From contig NZ_JBGJKZ010000003.1 of the NCBI RefSeq assembly GCF_041359055.1, forward strand, positions 248,001 through 312,000: 64,000 bases of DNA, read 5' to 3'. The position numbers were made by a program, and so were the translations under genes. A model generated the notes under the pieces. The model did not search any database and was not told where the DNA came from. It was given only the letters and a program-made list of their open reading frames with translations. Positions 51,220-61,200 of the stretch are shown piece by piece; the first letter of the stretch is position 1; each line of letters starts with the position of its first letter. This DNA is from Paenalcaligenes hominis_A (GTDB taxonomy: Bacteria > Pseudomonadota > Gammaproteobacteria > Burkholderiales > Burkholderiaceae_B).

Positions 51220-51312
51220 ATGTACAAAGCACTATCCTTTTTCTTCTTTTATTTTTATGCTTTTCCTATGCCGCTGGCGCAGGAAGGGATAGCTTGTACA
51301 CAACGCACATAG
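51220..51312 (+). CDS. Phe/Tyr-rich leader peptide of aroG
   Basis: A 30-codon ORF starts at ATG 51220 with AGGA at 51209-51212, 7 nt upstream. Residues 7-15 read FFFFYFYAF; six Phe and three Tyr occur in the first 15 residues. This resembles the E. coli PheL leader, which has two runs of three Phe. An intrinsic terminator (51329-51359) and aroG follow. Stalling at Phe/Tyr codons when charged tRNA is scarce would favour the antiterminator. No other function is visible for this peptide. Confidence 0.8.
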   Translation: MYKALSFFFFYFYAFPMPLAQEGIACTQRT

Positions 51313-51359
51313 CAAAAAATTCCCAACTAAAGCCGCCAGCGCAGAAGGCGGCTTTTTTT
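51272..51359 (+). promoter_or_regulatory. aroG attenuator: antiterminator and terminator
   Basis: Terminator: AAAGCCGCC (51329-51337) pairs with GGCGGCTTT (51347-51355) over a 9-nt loop, followed by a T-run to 51359. Antiterminator: CGCTGGCG (51272-51279, inside the leader ORF) is a perfect 8-bp complement of CGCCAGCG (51334-51341), which overlaps the terminator's left arm, so the two structures exclude each other. A further upstream pairing (CTATCC 51232-51237 with GGATAG 51287-51292) could act as the protector stem. The terminator lies 43 nt before the aroG GTG. Confidence 0.78.
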
Positions 51360-51401
51360 ATGCCGCACACTCTGGCAGCACAACCTCAATGGAGTCAAGA
51401 C

Positions 51402-52460
51402 GTGTCGCACAATACAGATGATTTACGTATTCGGGAAATTAAAGAGTTAAGCCCACCCGCTCATTTAATGCGCGAGTTTGCCTGCTCAGTCGATGTATCT
51501 AAAGTGGTGCACACTGCGCGTCAGGCCATCCACAATATTCTGCACGATCAGGATGATCGTTTAGTAGTGGTAATTGGGCCCTGCTCTATCCATGACACCG
51601 AGGCAGCTTTGGATTATGCCCGTCGTCTTGTTCCTTTGCGCGATAAATACAAAGACGAGCTAGAGATCGTAATGCGTGTTTACTTTGAAAAGCCACGCAC
51701 TACTGTGGGCTGGAAAGGTTTAATCAACGATCCAAGTTTAGATGGCAGTTTCAACATCAACCAAGGGTTGCGTATTGCACGTCAGCTTTTGCTCGAGGTT
51801 AATGCATTGGGGCTACCGGCTGGTTGTGAATACCTAGATATGATTACACCGCAATACATTGCTGACTTGGTATCGTGGGGAGCCATTGGGGCACGTACTA
51901 CTGAAAGCCAAGTTCATCGTGAGCTGGCTTCTGGCTTATCTTGTCCTGTGGGTTTTAAAAACGGCACGGGTGGTAGCACTCGCATTGCTATTGATGCTAT
52001 TAAAGCGGCATCCCAGCCTCACCATTTCTTATCTGTCACCAAAGGTGGTCACTCTGCTATTGTGTCTACCAAGGGAAATGAAGACTGCCATATTATTTTA
52101 CGTGGTGGTAAAACCCCTAATCACGATGCTGCCAGTGTAGAGCAAACCGGTCAGGAAATGACCGCATCAGGTTTATTACCACGTATCATGATTGACGCTA
52201 GCCATGCGAATAGCAATAAAGACTACCGTCGTCAGCCAGAGGTGATTAATGAAGTGTGCGAGCAAGTCGAGCAGGGCGATGACCGTATCTTTGGTGTAAT
52301 GGTAGAGAGTCATTTGGTGGCTGGACGTCAAGACTTGGTTGAAGGGCAGCCACTTACGTATGGTCAGAGCATCACTGATGGTTGTATTGGTTGGGAAGAC
52401 TCCGAGGCCGTACTCGAGCGTTTGGCACAAGCGGTTCGGGTGCGTAGACAAAAGAGCTAA
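51402..52460 (+). CDS. aroG: 3-deoxy-7-phosphoheptulonate (DAHP) synthase, class I
   Basis: This is the first enzyme of the shikimate pathway, joining phosphoenolpyruvate and erythrose 4-phosphate. The start is GTG 51402 with GGAG 7 nt upstream, giving 352 aa (E. coli AroG has 350) beginning MSHNTDDLRIREIKELSPP. A longer frame from 51294 runs through the terminator and was rejected. Core segments are VVIGPCSIHD, MRVYFEKPRTTVGWKGLINDP, GARTTESQVHRELASG, ILRGGKTPN and MIDASHANSNK. It resembles the Phe-sensitive isozyme. It is controlled by the upstream attenuator and closed by a terminator. Confidence 0.96.
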   Translation: MSHNTDDLRIREIKELSPPAHLMREFACSVDVSKVVHTARQAIHNILHDQDDRLVVVIGPCSIHDTEAALDYARRLVPLRDKYKDELEIVMRVYFEKPRTTVGWKGLINDPSLDGSFNINQGLRIARQLLLEVNALGLPAGCEYLDMITPQYIADLVSWGAIGARTTESQVHRELASGLSCPVGFKNGTGGSTRIAIDAIKAASQPHHFLSVTKGGHSAIVSTKGNEDCHIILRGGKTPNHDAASVEQTGQEMTASGLLPRIMIDASHANSNKDYRRQPEVINEVCEQVEQGDDRIFGVMVESHLVAGRQDLVEGQPLTYGQSITDGCIGWEDSEAVLERLAQAVRVRRQKS

Positions 52461-52480
52461 TCAACTCGTCTATACTCCAC

Positions 52481-52524
52481 AAAAAAGCAGAGCTGAATAC
52501 ACGACGTTCAGCTCTGCTTTTTTT
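52481..52524 (+). terminator. aroG terminator
   Basis: A perfect 17-bp stem (52481-52497 with 52507-52523, core GCAGAGCTGAA) and a 9-nt loop end in a 7-T run. It lies 20 nt after the aroG stop. Confidence 0.93.
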
Positions 52525-52635
52525 GTATTTCACCGACAACTTCGCTTAGATTTAGGGTCTGGCTAGATGAGAGGGGTACAATACGCTATGTTTTATAAAT
52601 AGTCGAAACGACTTTTTTAGGTACAGATTTGCATT

Positions 52636-53751
52636 ATGACAACATCGACAGGCTCTAAAGGGCGAGTAGTAATCGGTCTTTCTGGTGGGGTAGATTCCTC
52701 TGTTTCTGCTTGGTTATTAAAACAGCAGGGCTACGAGGTCATTGGCTTATTCATGAAAAATTGGGAAGACGATGACAATAGTGAATACTGCTCAAGCCGC
52801 CAAGACTGGCTAGACGCAGCAAGTGTTGCCGATTTGCTTGGTATTGAAATCGAAGCTGTCAATTTTGCTGCCGAGTACAAAGACCGTGTTTTTGCCGAGT
52901 TCTTACGCGAGTACACGGCTGGCCGCACACCAAATCCAGATGTGTTGTGCAATGCCGAAATTAAATTTAAAGCCTTTTTAGATCATGCGATGAGCCTAGG
53001 AGCCGAGCGCATTGCGACGGGGCACTATGCGCGCGTCCGAGCGGTAGATACGACTCAGGGTAAGCAATATCAACTGTTAAAGGGTGTAGATCAAAGTAAA
53101 GATCAAAGCTATTTTTTACACCGTCTCAATCAGGCGCAATTATCACGCACTTTGTTTCCTTTGGGTGAGATTGAAAAAACCGAAGTGCGCCGCATCGCCC
53201 AGCAATTGCAACTCCCCAATGCTCAGAAAAAAGATTCGACCGGTATTTGTTTTATCGGTGAGCGCCCTTTCCGTGAGTTTTTAAACCGTTATCTCCCTAC
53301 CAAACCTGGCCCTATTAAAACGCCAGAGGGGCAAGTGGTGGGCGAACACATGGGCTTGGCTTTTTACACCTACGGCCAACGCAAAGGCTTAGGGGTAGGG
53401 GGTATCAAAGGCAAACAGCGCGATGACGGCACTGCCGATGCGTGGTATGCAGCACGTAAAGACTTACAAAGCAACACTTTATACGTGGTTCAGGGCCATG
53501 ATCACCCGTGGTTATTAAATCACGAGTTACAAGCGGAAAACATCAGTTGGATAGCAGGCCATGCCCCCGATCTTACTCATTGCGCTGCTAAAACGCGTTA
53601 TCGTCAAACGGATGCGGCTTGCCAAATTCTTCATGCCGATGCCGACACACTTCGTTTGCATTTTGAGCAAGCACAATGGGCCGTAACACCGGGCCAATCC
53701 GTGGTGCTCTATGACGGAGACGTGTGCTTAGGTGGTGGGATTATCCAGTAA
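52636..53751 (+). CDS. mnmA: tRNA-specific 2-thiouridylase
   Basis: MnmA thiolates U34 of tRNA for Lys, Glu and Gln. It has 371 aa. The PP-loop GLSGGVDSS is at residues 14-22, and the catalytic cysteines are Cys105 (NPDVLCN) and Cys205 (STGICFIGERPF). The stop overlaps the next ATG by 1 nt (TAATG). Confidence 0.97.
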   Translation: MTTSTGSKGRVVIGLSGGVDSSVSAWLLKQQGYEVIGLFMKNWEDDDNSEYCSSRQDWLDAASVADLLGIEIEAVNFAAEYKDRVFAEFLREYTAGRTPNPDVLCNAEIKFKAFLDHAMSLGAERIATGHYARVRAVDTTQGKQYQLLKGVDQSKDQSYFLHRLNQAQLSRTLFPLGEIEKTEVRRIAQQLQLPNAQKKDSTGICFIGERPFREFLNRYLPTKPGPIKTPEGQVVGEHMGLAFYTYGQRKGLGVGGIKGKQRDDGTADAWYAARKDLQSNTLYVVQGHDHPWLLNHELQAENISWIAGHAPDLTHCAAKTRYRQTDAACQILHADADTLRLHFEQAQWAVTPGQSVVLYDGDVCLGGGIIQ

Positions 53752-54572
53752 TGAGTCTGCTTTTTATTTTTTTATTGGCTTTACTAGGAACCTTTGTTGG
53801 TTTTGCGGCTGGCTTATTAGGTATTGGCGGCGGCATGATCCTGGTGCCGTTTCTTAATTTGCTCTTGCCTTTACTGGGGGTACCTGCAGAAATAGCTGTG
53901 CATGTAGCTATTGCTACTGCGATGGCAACTATTATTTTTACCTCATTATCTAGCGTTAAAGCGCATCAGGCGCATGGTGCTATTCGTTGGGATGTGGTGA
54001 AGCTTATGGTGCCTGGGCTATTGATTGGCGGTTTGCTCTCTGGGGGAGCTGTTTTTGCTTATATTAATGGCTTAGTGCTTGCCATCATATTTGCTCTTTT
54101 TGTGGTGTACAGTGCGCTCAAGATGTTTAAAAACAGCCCACCTCCAGTCGGGGTAGGTCTACCCGCCCCATGGAAGGTGACTGGTTTCGGTGGCGTGGTG
54201 GGTTTTATTTCTGGCTTATTGGGTGCAGGGGGCGGGTTTTTATCTGTGCCTTTTCTGGTGCGCGCTAATATTTCCATGCCCAAAGCGATTGCTACTTCTG
54301 CGGCATTAGGTTTTTTTATTGCTATAGCTAATGGCGTGGGCTATGTATGGGCCGGATCTCAATACACGGATATAGCTCAGGGTTTGATTGGTTTTGTGTA
54401 TTGGCCCGCGTTGGTGGTGTTAACGGTATGTAGTATGGTGAGTGCACCGTTTGGTGCTCGCATGGCACATCGATTGCCAGTTAAAACGTTAAAGCGTTTG
54501 TTTGCGACCATGCTGCTGATCTTGGCTGTACAGATGTTATTTGAAACCCTACGTGTGCATCTGGGACTGTAG
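53751..54572 (+). CDS. TSUP-family (TauE/SafE) membrane transporter
   Basis: This is a 273-aa membrane protein with about eight helices. The duplicated TSUP motif is visible as FAAGLLGIGGGMILVP and FISGLLGAGGGFLSVPFL. The family exports sulfite, sulfoacetate or other organic anions; the substrate is unknown. Because it is coupled to mnmA (TAATG), a link to sulfur handling is possible but unproven. Confidence 0.85.
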   Translation: MSLLFIFLLALLGTFVGFAAGLLGIGGGMILVPFLNLLLPLLGVPAEIAVHVAIATAMATIIFTSLSSVKAHQAHGAIRWDVVKLMVPGLLIGGLLSGGAVFAYINGLVLAIIFALFVVYSALKMFKNSPPPVGVGLPAPWKVTGFGGVVGFISGLLGAGGGFLSVPFLVRANISMPKAIATSAALGFFIAIANGVGYVWAGSQYTDIAQGLIGFVYWPALVVLTVCSMVSAPFGARMAHRLPVKTLKRLFATMLLILAVQMLFETLRVHLGL

Positions 54573-54674
54573 CTGCCAAAAAAAAACCTGACTTGAACTG
54601 CTCGTACTAGATTAGATGTTTAATCAACCTTTGTGTGGGCAGTTCACTTTTCAGGGAGTGTCTGGAAATATGTC

Positions 54675-55301
54675 CTAGCTAGCTGCTAGTTCATCAAGCT
54701 GAGTGGTTTGAAAAGACGGGCGGCTTTCCAGTTTGGTTAGGAGTAAAGCCAGTTTTTCGCACTCAGAGCGCCAGTCTAATTCGGGAAAACGCAAATCCAG
54801 ATAAGCCAGTGCACAGCCTACAGCTAAGTCAGCGAGACTTAGATTGTTGCCCGTGCAGTAGGGCTGAGTGGACGATAGCTCGGCCTCCATGTGTTTCAGT
54901 GCAGCCAAGATTTTGTTCTTTTGTCGGTTAGTCCAGTCAGAGCATTGACGTGCAGTGGGGCGCTGCGTTAGTTCGACGTGAATACTTTCTGCAGCATCCA
55001 TAAGACCATCGGCTACGGCCTCCCAAGCTTTGGTGGTGGCACGCTCACGCCCAGATTGGGGTATGAGACGACTAACCGGCGATAACGTATCAAGGTATTC
55101 AACAATGACACGAGAGTCGAACAAACTGCCGTAGTCATCCATAATTAAACAAGGGATCTTGCCTAATGGGTTGTATTGCTGAACGATGGTGTCGTCGGCC
55201 CACACGTCTTCGAGAAGTAATTCGTAGTCGAGTTTTTTTTCTGCCATAACGACGCGCACTTTGCGTACAAATGGACAAGTCAGTGAACCAAGAAGTTTCA
55301 T
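54675..55301 (-). CDS. glutathione S-transferase family protein
   Basis: This is a 208-aa GST. The N-terminal thioredoxin-like domain (MKLLGSLTCPFVRKVRVVMAEKKLDYELL, IPCLIMDDYGSLFDSRVIVEYLD) holds the catalytic Ser/Cys region and the cis-Pro. The helical C-terminal domain follows (NLSLADLAVGCALAYLDLRFPEL). It is closest to the YibF type. The physiological substrate is unknown. Confidence 0.85.
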   Translation of the reverse strand: MKLLGSLTCPFVRKVRVVMAEKKLDYELLLEDVWADDTIVQQYNPLGKIPCLIMDDYGSLFDSRVIVEYLDTLSPVSRLIPQSGRERATTKAWEAVADGLMDAAESIHVELTQRPTARQCSDWTNRQKNKILAALKHMEAELSSTQPYCTGNNLSLADLAVGCALAYLDLRFPELDWRSECEKLALLLTKLESRPSFQTTQLDELAAS

Positions 55302-55627
55302 AGAGAGAATGTGTGAGTTGCTAGCTAAAAAAGTATATCAAGTTCTAACATGGAAAAAGTAAAGCAACAGGATATTTAGCTCTGCACGAGGATAAACGGG
55401 CTTTTTTGTGGTTTTAATGTCATGTGCTGTGCATTTATGCAGTTATTTCTGGCTTTAAGCAGGGAACTATGCATAGTGTGGTGCTGCGCTTAGTTAGCAA
55501 AATATGATGCATAAAAAATACTGTTTACCCAGAGGCACGAGCACCTAGGCTAAGCGAAGAGGACGTAACTCAAAGGCCAATGGTAGAATAGCGTTTTAGC
55601 TATTTTTCCTCTTATACCTAAATTACC
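55302..55627. other. 326-nt intergenic region before purB
   Basis: This lies between divergent gst and purB. It probably carries both promoters (a TAGAAT-like -10 at about 55584 before purB). I see no PurR-type palindrome, riboswitch or small ORF that convinces. Confidence 0.35.
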
Positions 55628-57004
55628 ATGCAGATTGCTGATCAACTTACTCCTTTAAATGCTTTGTCTCCGCTTGATGGGCGCTATGCGAGCCGCTGCA
55701 ATGACTTACGCGGTCTTTTATCCGAAGCGGGCTTTATGGCTCATCGTGTCGAGGTCGAAGTAGCGTGGCTTATTGCGCTATCCCAAGCCAACTTGCCCGA
55801 ACTACCTGCGTTTAGCCAAGGGGCCATTGATCGCTTAAATGCACTAGTTACAGACTTCACCGAAGCCGATGCTCAACGCATTAAAGAAATCGAACGCGTT
55901 ACAAACCACGATGTTAAAGCGGTCGAGTACTGGCTAAAAGAACAAGTCCAAGACGATGCCGAGCTTAAAACCGCGGCCGAGTTTATTCACTTTGCGTGTA
56001 CTTCTGAAGACATCAACAACACCTCGCACGCGCTGATGCTAACGCGTGCTCGTCAGCAGGTAATCCTCCCGCAGTTGCAGCAGGTTTGTGACACCATCAA
56101 AGCCAAAGCACTTGAGTACGCTGATCAGCCTTTGTTGTCACGTACACATGGTCAGCCAGCTAGCCCCACCACTATGGGTAAAGAGTTTGCCAACGTAGCA
56201 GCGCGCCTAGAGCGTGCTATTGCTGCTATTCAAGCGGTAGAGCCATTAGCCAAGCTGAATGGGGCCACAGGCAATTACAACGCGCACCTTAGCGCCTATC
56301 CCGAAATAAACTGGCCTGCTTTTAGTAAAGCGGTATTGCAGCAGCTAGGTTTGGTTCAAAATGAACACACTATCCAGATTGAGCCGCATGACTGGATGGC
56401 TCAGTTATTCGACGCCATCGCTCGTGCTAATACCATTTTATTAGACTTCAATCGCGACATCTGGGGTTATATTGCTTTGGGATACTTCAAACAGCGTCTT
56501 AAAGAGGGGGAAATTGGTTCTTCCACCATGCCTCATAAGGTCAACCCCATTGACTTTGAAAACTCCGAAGGCAACTTAGGTTTGGCTAATGCGGTGTTCC
56601 GTCACTTATCGGAAAAATTACCCGTATCTCGTTGGCAGCGTGACCTAACAGACTCCACCGTATTACGTAACCTAGGTGTGGGCTTGGGGTATAGTGTGGT
56701 CGCTTACGATGCGTGTTTACGTGGTCTGAACAAACTTGAGATCAATGCTGAAGCCATTAATACTGACTTAGACAATTGCTGGGAAGTGTTAGCCGAACCA
56801 GTTCAAACGGTGATGCGCCGTTACGGTTTGCCTAACCCATACGAGCAATTAAAAGAGCTCACCCGTGGTAAAGGCATTAACGAAATTGGTTTACGCGAAT
56901 TTATTACCAACCTAGACTTACCGCAAAATGTTAAAGCCGATTTATTAGCCATGACACCGCGCAGTTATATTGGTTTAGCGGCTCAGCTAGCTAAACAAAT
57001 CTAA
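55628..57004 (+). CDS. purB: adenylosuccinate lyase
   Basis: PurB acts twice in purine synthesis, releasing fumarate from SAICAR and adenylosuccinate. It has 458 aa and begins MQIADQLTPLNALSPLDGRYASR. The lyase signature is Ser298-Ser-Thr-Met-Pro-His-Lys304-Val-Asn-Pro (GSSTMPHKVNPI). Other markers are CTSEDINNTSHALM and SRTHGQPASPTTMGKE. A terminator follows. Confidence 0.97.
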   Translation: MQIADQLTPLNALSPLDGRYASRCNDLRGLLSEAGFMAHRVEVEVAWLIALSQANLPELPAFSQGAIDRLNALVTDFTEADAQRIKEIERVTNHDVKAVEYWLKEQVQDDAELKTAAEFIHFACTSEDINNTSHALMLTRARQQVILPQLQQVCDTIKAKALEYADQPLLSRTHGQPASPTTMGKEFANVAARLERAIAAIQAVEPLAKLNGATGNYNAHLSAYPEINWPAFSKAVLQQLGLVQNEHTIQIEPHDWMAQLFDAIARANTILLDFNRDIWGYIALGYFKQRLKEGEIGSSTMPHKVNPIDFENSEGNLGLANAVFRHLSEKLPVSRWQRDLTDSTVLRNLGVGLGYSVVAYDACLRGLNKLEINAEAINTDLDNCWEVLAEPVQTVMRRYGLPNPYEQLKELTRGKGINEIGLREFITNLDLPQNVKADLLAMTPRSYIGLAAQLAKQI

Positions 57005-57025
57005 ATTTACTATTTGTTGGTTCAT

Positions 57026-57057
57026 AAAAAACGCCTCGTTAAACCGGGGCGTTTTTT
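57026..57057 (+). terminator. purB terminator
   Basis: A 13-bp stem with one G-U pair (AAAAAACGCCTCG 57026-57038 with CGGGGCGTTTTTT 57045-57057) ends in six T. The A-run gives T on the minus strand too, so it may also end the convergent lipoprotein transcript. Confidence 0.9.
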
Positions 57058-57081
57058 GTTAGGGCTAGAAGTATTAGCTAG

Positions 57082-57468
57082 CTAAAGATCTATAGCCACA
57101 CGCCCACACCCTTGTAGTACTTCATTATTAATTGTTAATTCAGCCTGATAGGGGTAAAGGGTATCGCTCATGGTGTCGTTGCAGTAGCCTGGACGAATAC
57201 GTAATACCAAAATATCGTTTCCGTGCTTTGCCTGAGCCACCCACTCTGTGTCGTCGTCACGCTTGGGGGTAAATGTCGTGCTGAACCGCGTGCTTCCAGT
57301 ATCGAGGATGACGTCCGCTTTTAAACTATATTGCAGCCGCACAGACCAGCCGGGTTCGTTACCTAGAGCTTGAAAAGGAAAAGTTAACGAGGAAGACGGA
57401 TTAGGAGAAGTGCTGCAAGCACTAAGCAGTACTACACCTAAACTCGCAATAATGTGTATGGGCCTCAT
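57082..57468 (-). CDS. small lipoprotein, COG3650-like
   Basis: This is a 128-aa lipoprotein with a signal peptide and lipobox VLLSACS (Cys18). The mature part has GNEPGWSVRL near the start and CNDTMSDTLYPYQAELTINNEVLQGCGR near the end, a pattern shared with COG3650 proteins of unknown function; the two Cys of the last motif may form a disulfide. It is 31 nt downstream of ribA on the same strand. Confidence 0.68.
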   Translation of the reverse strand: MRPIHIIASLGVVLLSACSTSPNPSSSLTFPFQALGNEPGWSVRLQYSLKADVILDTGSTRFSTTFTPKRDDDTEWVAQAKHGNDILVLRIRPGYCNDTMSDTLYPYQAELTINNEVLQGCGRVAIDL

Positions 57469-57499
57469 GTGTCATCCCTTTAAAGTAGATAAACAACGT

Positions 57500-58108
57500 T
57501 TACTCTTCAGTTGATTCATCTGTGTCGTTTTTTAATAAATGACCTAGTTTTAGGACTTTTGTGTGTAAGTAGTACTGGTTATATGGGTTGGGCTTGATTC
57601 GATGTTCAATGCGCTCCACCACATCGTAGCCCATGTTTTCGAGTGCTTTTACTTTACGTGGATTGTTGGTCATTAGACGAATAGAACGAATAGTAAAGAA
57701 GTCCAACATAGGGCGTACTAGCTCGTAATCGCGCTCGTCTGCTTGAAAACCCAGTTGATTATTGGCTTCGACGGTATCCGCCCCTTCGTCTTGTAGGTGA
57801 TAAGCTCGAATTTTATTAATTAAGCCAATGCCGCGGCCTTCTTGGCGTAAATACAAAACGGCACCTCGGCCTTCGGCTGCAATACGTTGTAGGGCTTTTT
57901 TCAGTTGAGGCCCGCAGTCGCAGCGTAAGCTAAATAGAGCATCCCCCGTTAAACACTCTGAGTGCAAACGCAAAAGCACTGGCTCGGGCGTGGTTAAATC
58001 CCCCATCGCAATGACCAAATGTTCTTTTTGGGTTTGCTTTTCAATAAAAACATGAAGATTAAATTCGCCCCACTCAGTGGGCAGGCGGCTGGATGTAACG
58101 TAATTCAA
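57500..58108 (-). CDS. ribA: GTP cyclohydrolase II
   Basis: RibA opens GTP to the riboflavin precursor DARPP, releasing formate and pyrophosphate. It has 202 aa. Zinc ligands Cys52, Cys63 and Cys65 lie in SECLTGDALFSLRCDCG, followed by YLRQEGRGIGLINKIRAY. It is the stand-alone form rather than a RibBA fusion. No FMN riboswitch was seen upstream. Confidence 0.96.
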   Translation of the reverse strand: MNYVTSSRLPTEWGEFNLHVFIEKQTQKEHLVIAMGDLTTPEPVLLRLHSECLTGDALFSLRCDCGPQLKKALQRIAAEGRGAVLYLRQEGRGIGLINKIRAYHLQDEGADTVEANNQLGFQADERDYELVRPMLDFFTIRSIRLMTNNPRKVKALENMGYDVVERIEHRIKPNPYNQYYLHTKVLKLGHLLKNDTDESTEE

Positions 58109-58176
58109 AATAGAGACCTAAAGGCTAAAAAGAGCCTAACAAAATAATTACAGCAACTAATATAGCATTATGATGT

Positions 58177-58212
58177 AAAAAAAAGCACCTTGATAGTGTT
58201 TACCAAGGTGCT
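58177..58212 (-). terminator. ttr operon terminator
   Basis: A 9-bp stem (AGCACCTTG 58184-58192, CAAGGTGCT 58204-58212) with an 11-nt loop is followed by eight T on the minus strand. It lies 33 nt after the ttrA stop. Confidence 0.88.
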
Positions 58213-58245
58213 AAGCCAGTATGTCTAGAGCCTTAGCTTAATGGG

Positions 58246-61200
58246 TTAGATTTTCTCAATACGTGCTGGTAGCCCTTGGCGAACCACAGCACCCGAGACC
58301 CAGTCAATCCACACGTTATTGTGTTGACCGCGGGTGATATCGCGAAAACCTAAATCGTTAATGTTTACCCCTGCGGCTAGGGCCGGGTTGTGGGCAGTGG
58401 TTTGACCATCAATTTGATGGGCACGAGCCCCTAACTCTTTGTGACCATAGCCGTGCTCAATAGCTAATGCCCCTTGCATGACCCCATCACGAATCATAGC
58501 GACCCCTTGGGTGCTGTGCCCAGGGCTTACAATACGAATGGCATCGCCGTTACGTATCCCCAGTCGTTCTGCATCGGCTTTGTTAATGGATACGGGGTTG
58601 TGCGGATGCACTTGACGTAAACGGTCTACAGCAATAGACATGGAGCTCATTAAATTCGACTTGTACGAAGTCATTAAGAATGGCCACTCTTGTTCTGAGT
58701 AATGTTCACGCATAGCACTACCGTCTGCCATACGGGTTGGGTACCAGGTTGGACAACCACTGTTGTGTGCACCTGTGTAAGCATGCTTAGAAAGAAACAG
58801 CTTTTCATCCCATACAGGTAACATGAACTCATGCAGTAGTTTGAGTTGTCCTTTGTTTTCATCCCAAGCGTCTGCTACACGATCAAAACGGCCGCCTCGG
58901 CTCATGATGGTGGCTACTTTACGCCACTCTTCATCTGAGACGCGCTCTTTAATGCGCGCTTCATAACGATTAACACCGGTTAAAGCTAAATCATCGTCGC
59001 TAGCATCAGCTACTGGTCGTTTCATTGCGTACGCAATGTTTGCAAAGCCACGCAGGTAGAAATCGGGGGCGGAGTGCAAGCCCAAACGCGTTTCGCTATT
59101 GGGAACCCCAATTGCGTTATCTCCAAAGCCAGGCATATCCAATCGTTTTGCCACGGAAATTAAAAAGCTTTCTAATGAAATAGGCTCGCCATCAGCGGTA
59201 CGGCTTACTTTGGGTTCAATGACAGGCCAACGCACAGTGGATGTTTTGGCAATCACGTCGGCCCAAGGGGCTGATACGCCCCAGCTTTCGTAGGTGACAG
59301 TATCAGGAACAATATAGTCCGCAATCGCACTGGTTTCATTAATAAATGGCTCAATCGACACAATCAGAGGCATTTTCTTTGGATTGCATAAATCCTCATA
59401 CAGTGCATTACGCATGCCCGCAATGCCATAGAGGAAATTCCCCATGTGGTTAATCCAGGCTTTAGCTTTGTAAGGGTAGCCTGCCATGCCTGAGGCCACG
59501 ATTTCAGAGCTAAGCGTGCCATTGACGATTGGATACCAAGGCGCTGGAGCCGGGTACGGGTTTTCACCTGCCGCCACACGGCGTTTGTACTCAGATGATT
59601 TTTCATACGCCATACGATTGCGTGCCAAGGAAAGCCCCTTGGGTTGTGTTTGACCTTTAAAGCGGAAGTCATAGCGAGGACCAGGGCCAAAGGGGCCAAA
59701 AGGACCGGCATCCAAAACTAAACCGCCTTTAACGTTTAAGTTACCCACTAAGGTATTCAACATAGCAATTGCATAAGCGGTGTAAAAACCGGCACCGCTC
59801 ATGGTGCCACCATGGGCATCCACAACAGCGCGTTTACCATAGCTAGTGAATTCTTCGGCTAAGGCAACTATGTCTTGGACAGCAACGCCACACTGAGCAC
59901 TGTATTCTTCTAAGCTCATGCGTTGTGCTTCTTCACGCAGTTTGCTTAGTGAGCTGCAGACATTGATGGGGGTTTCGCCCAAGCCGGGCACCACGATACG
60001 GCGATTGACAAAGAGTTCGGCGCTTTCTAGCGTTGTGTCATGCGGCGCTAGACTGCCATCAGCACGCTGCACCACAAAAACAGTTTGGGCCTCTTCTGCT
60101 TCAGCTGGCTCTTGGACAGGCCATCCCATATCGCTAGCACGTAAAAAAGTACCATGACGTGGGTGTGAGGGATCGTTAATCATCAAGTGAGTGGCATTAC
60201 ACCACGAGGCTTCACCCGCAGCTAACATGGCAGCCGGGCCTGGCTGAGCTAGCATTTTATGATCAAATCGCTCGTTCTCTAGCATCCAGCGAATCAGTCC
60301 CATAACTAGGGCCAAATCGGTAGCTGGTTTAACGGCGAGCCAGCGATTGCCCGAACCGGCTGCCAAGCTGGAGGAGGTAGGTAATACAGGTGAAACCACC
60401 ACATATTTAAAAGGGTTTTCTGGTCTGGAGCGGGCTTCTGCAAGTTCACGACCTTGGCGTTGGAATGGGTTACCCGATTGAGCTGGAGCTGCACCAATAA
60501 ATAAACCAAACTCGGCGTTCGACCAATCCGGTTTGCCATGTGGCATACCAGCTACGTTCCCTAAAGCTAAGCCTGCACCAACGCGAAAGCTTTGGCCGCA
60601 GTAAGAGCCGTGGTTTGCAAAATTCATGGTCCCAAAAGACTGTTGAGCAAAACGACGAATAAGCGGTGTACGACCTTCGTTACCTGCGTCGGTCATAATA
60701 AGCTGATTGGATAAGGGGCCGTACTCTGGGTTGTCAGGATCGATTAAGGTTTCACGATCAAAAATAGCACGTAAGCCATCAACATGGCCTTCACCGAAAA
60801 GGTCGCCGCCTTCGCAAACCTCTTCGATCAACTGCTCAAAACTAATGCTTTCCCATTTGCCTTCACCACGCTTGCCCACACGCTTGAGCGGACTTAGAAC
60901 ACGGTACGGGTTTGTGACCTGTTGCTGCATAGAGCTGCCACGCGCACAGGAGGTAGCACGGTCGTCAATACCGTACTCTAAGCCAAGTTTGGCATAGACC
61001 TCGCGCACTTCTAGGTTCATGTCAGCGGGGCGCGTGGTTGCTAACGGATGATAGGGGTTGCCGGCAATACGCATAATGCTATTGCTTTCTTGGTCAACAC
61101 GTACACGCACGCCACATTGGGTCCAGCAACCTAAACACAAGGATGGGCTAACAACTTGACCAGGTTGGGTGGTGAGTTGTCCTGTTTCTTGATTAATGGT

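Noticed and set aside
51294..51401. Extended aroG start at 51294 or ATG 51360
   Set aside because: The 51294 extension reads through the terminator hairpin, and ATG 51360 directly follows its T-run without a Shine-Dalgarno. GTG 51402 has GGAG at 7 nt and aligns with the E. coli AroG N terminus.
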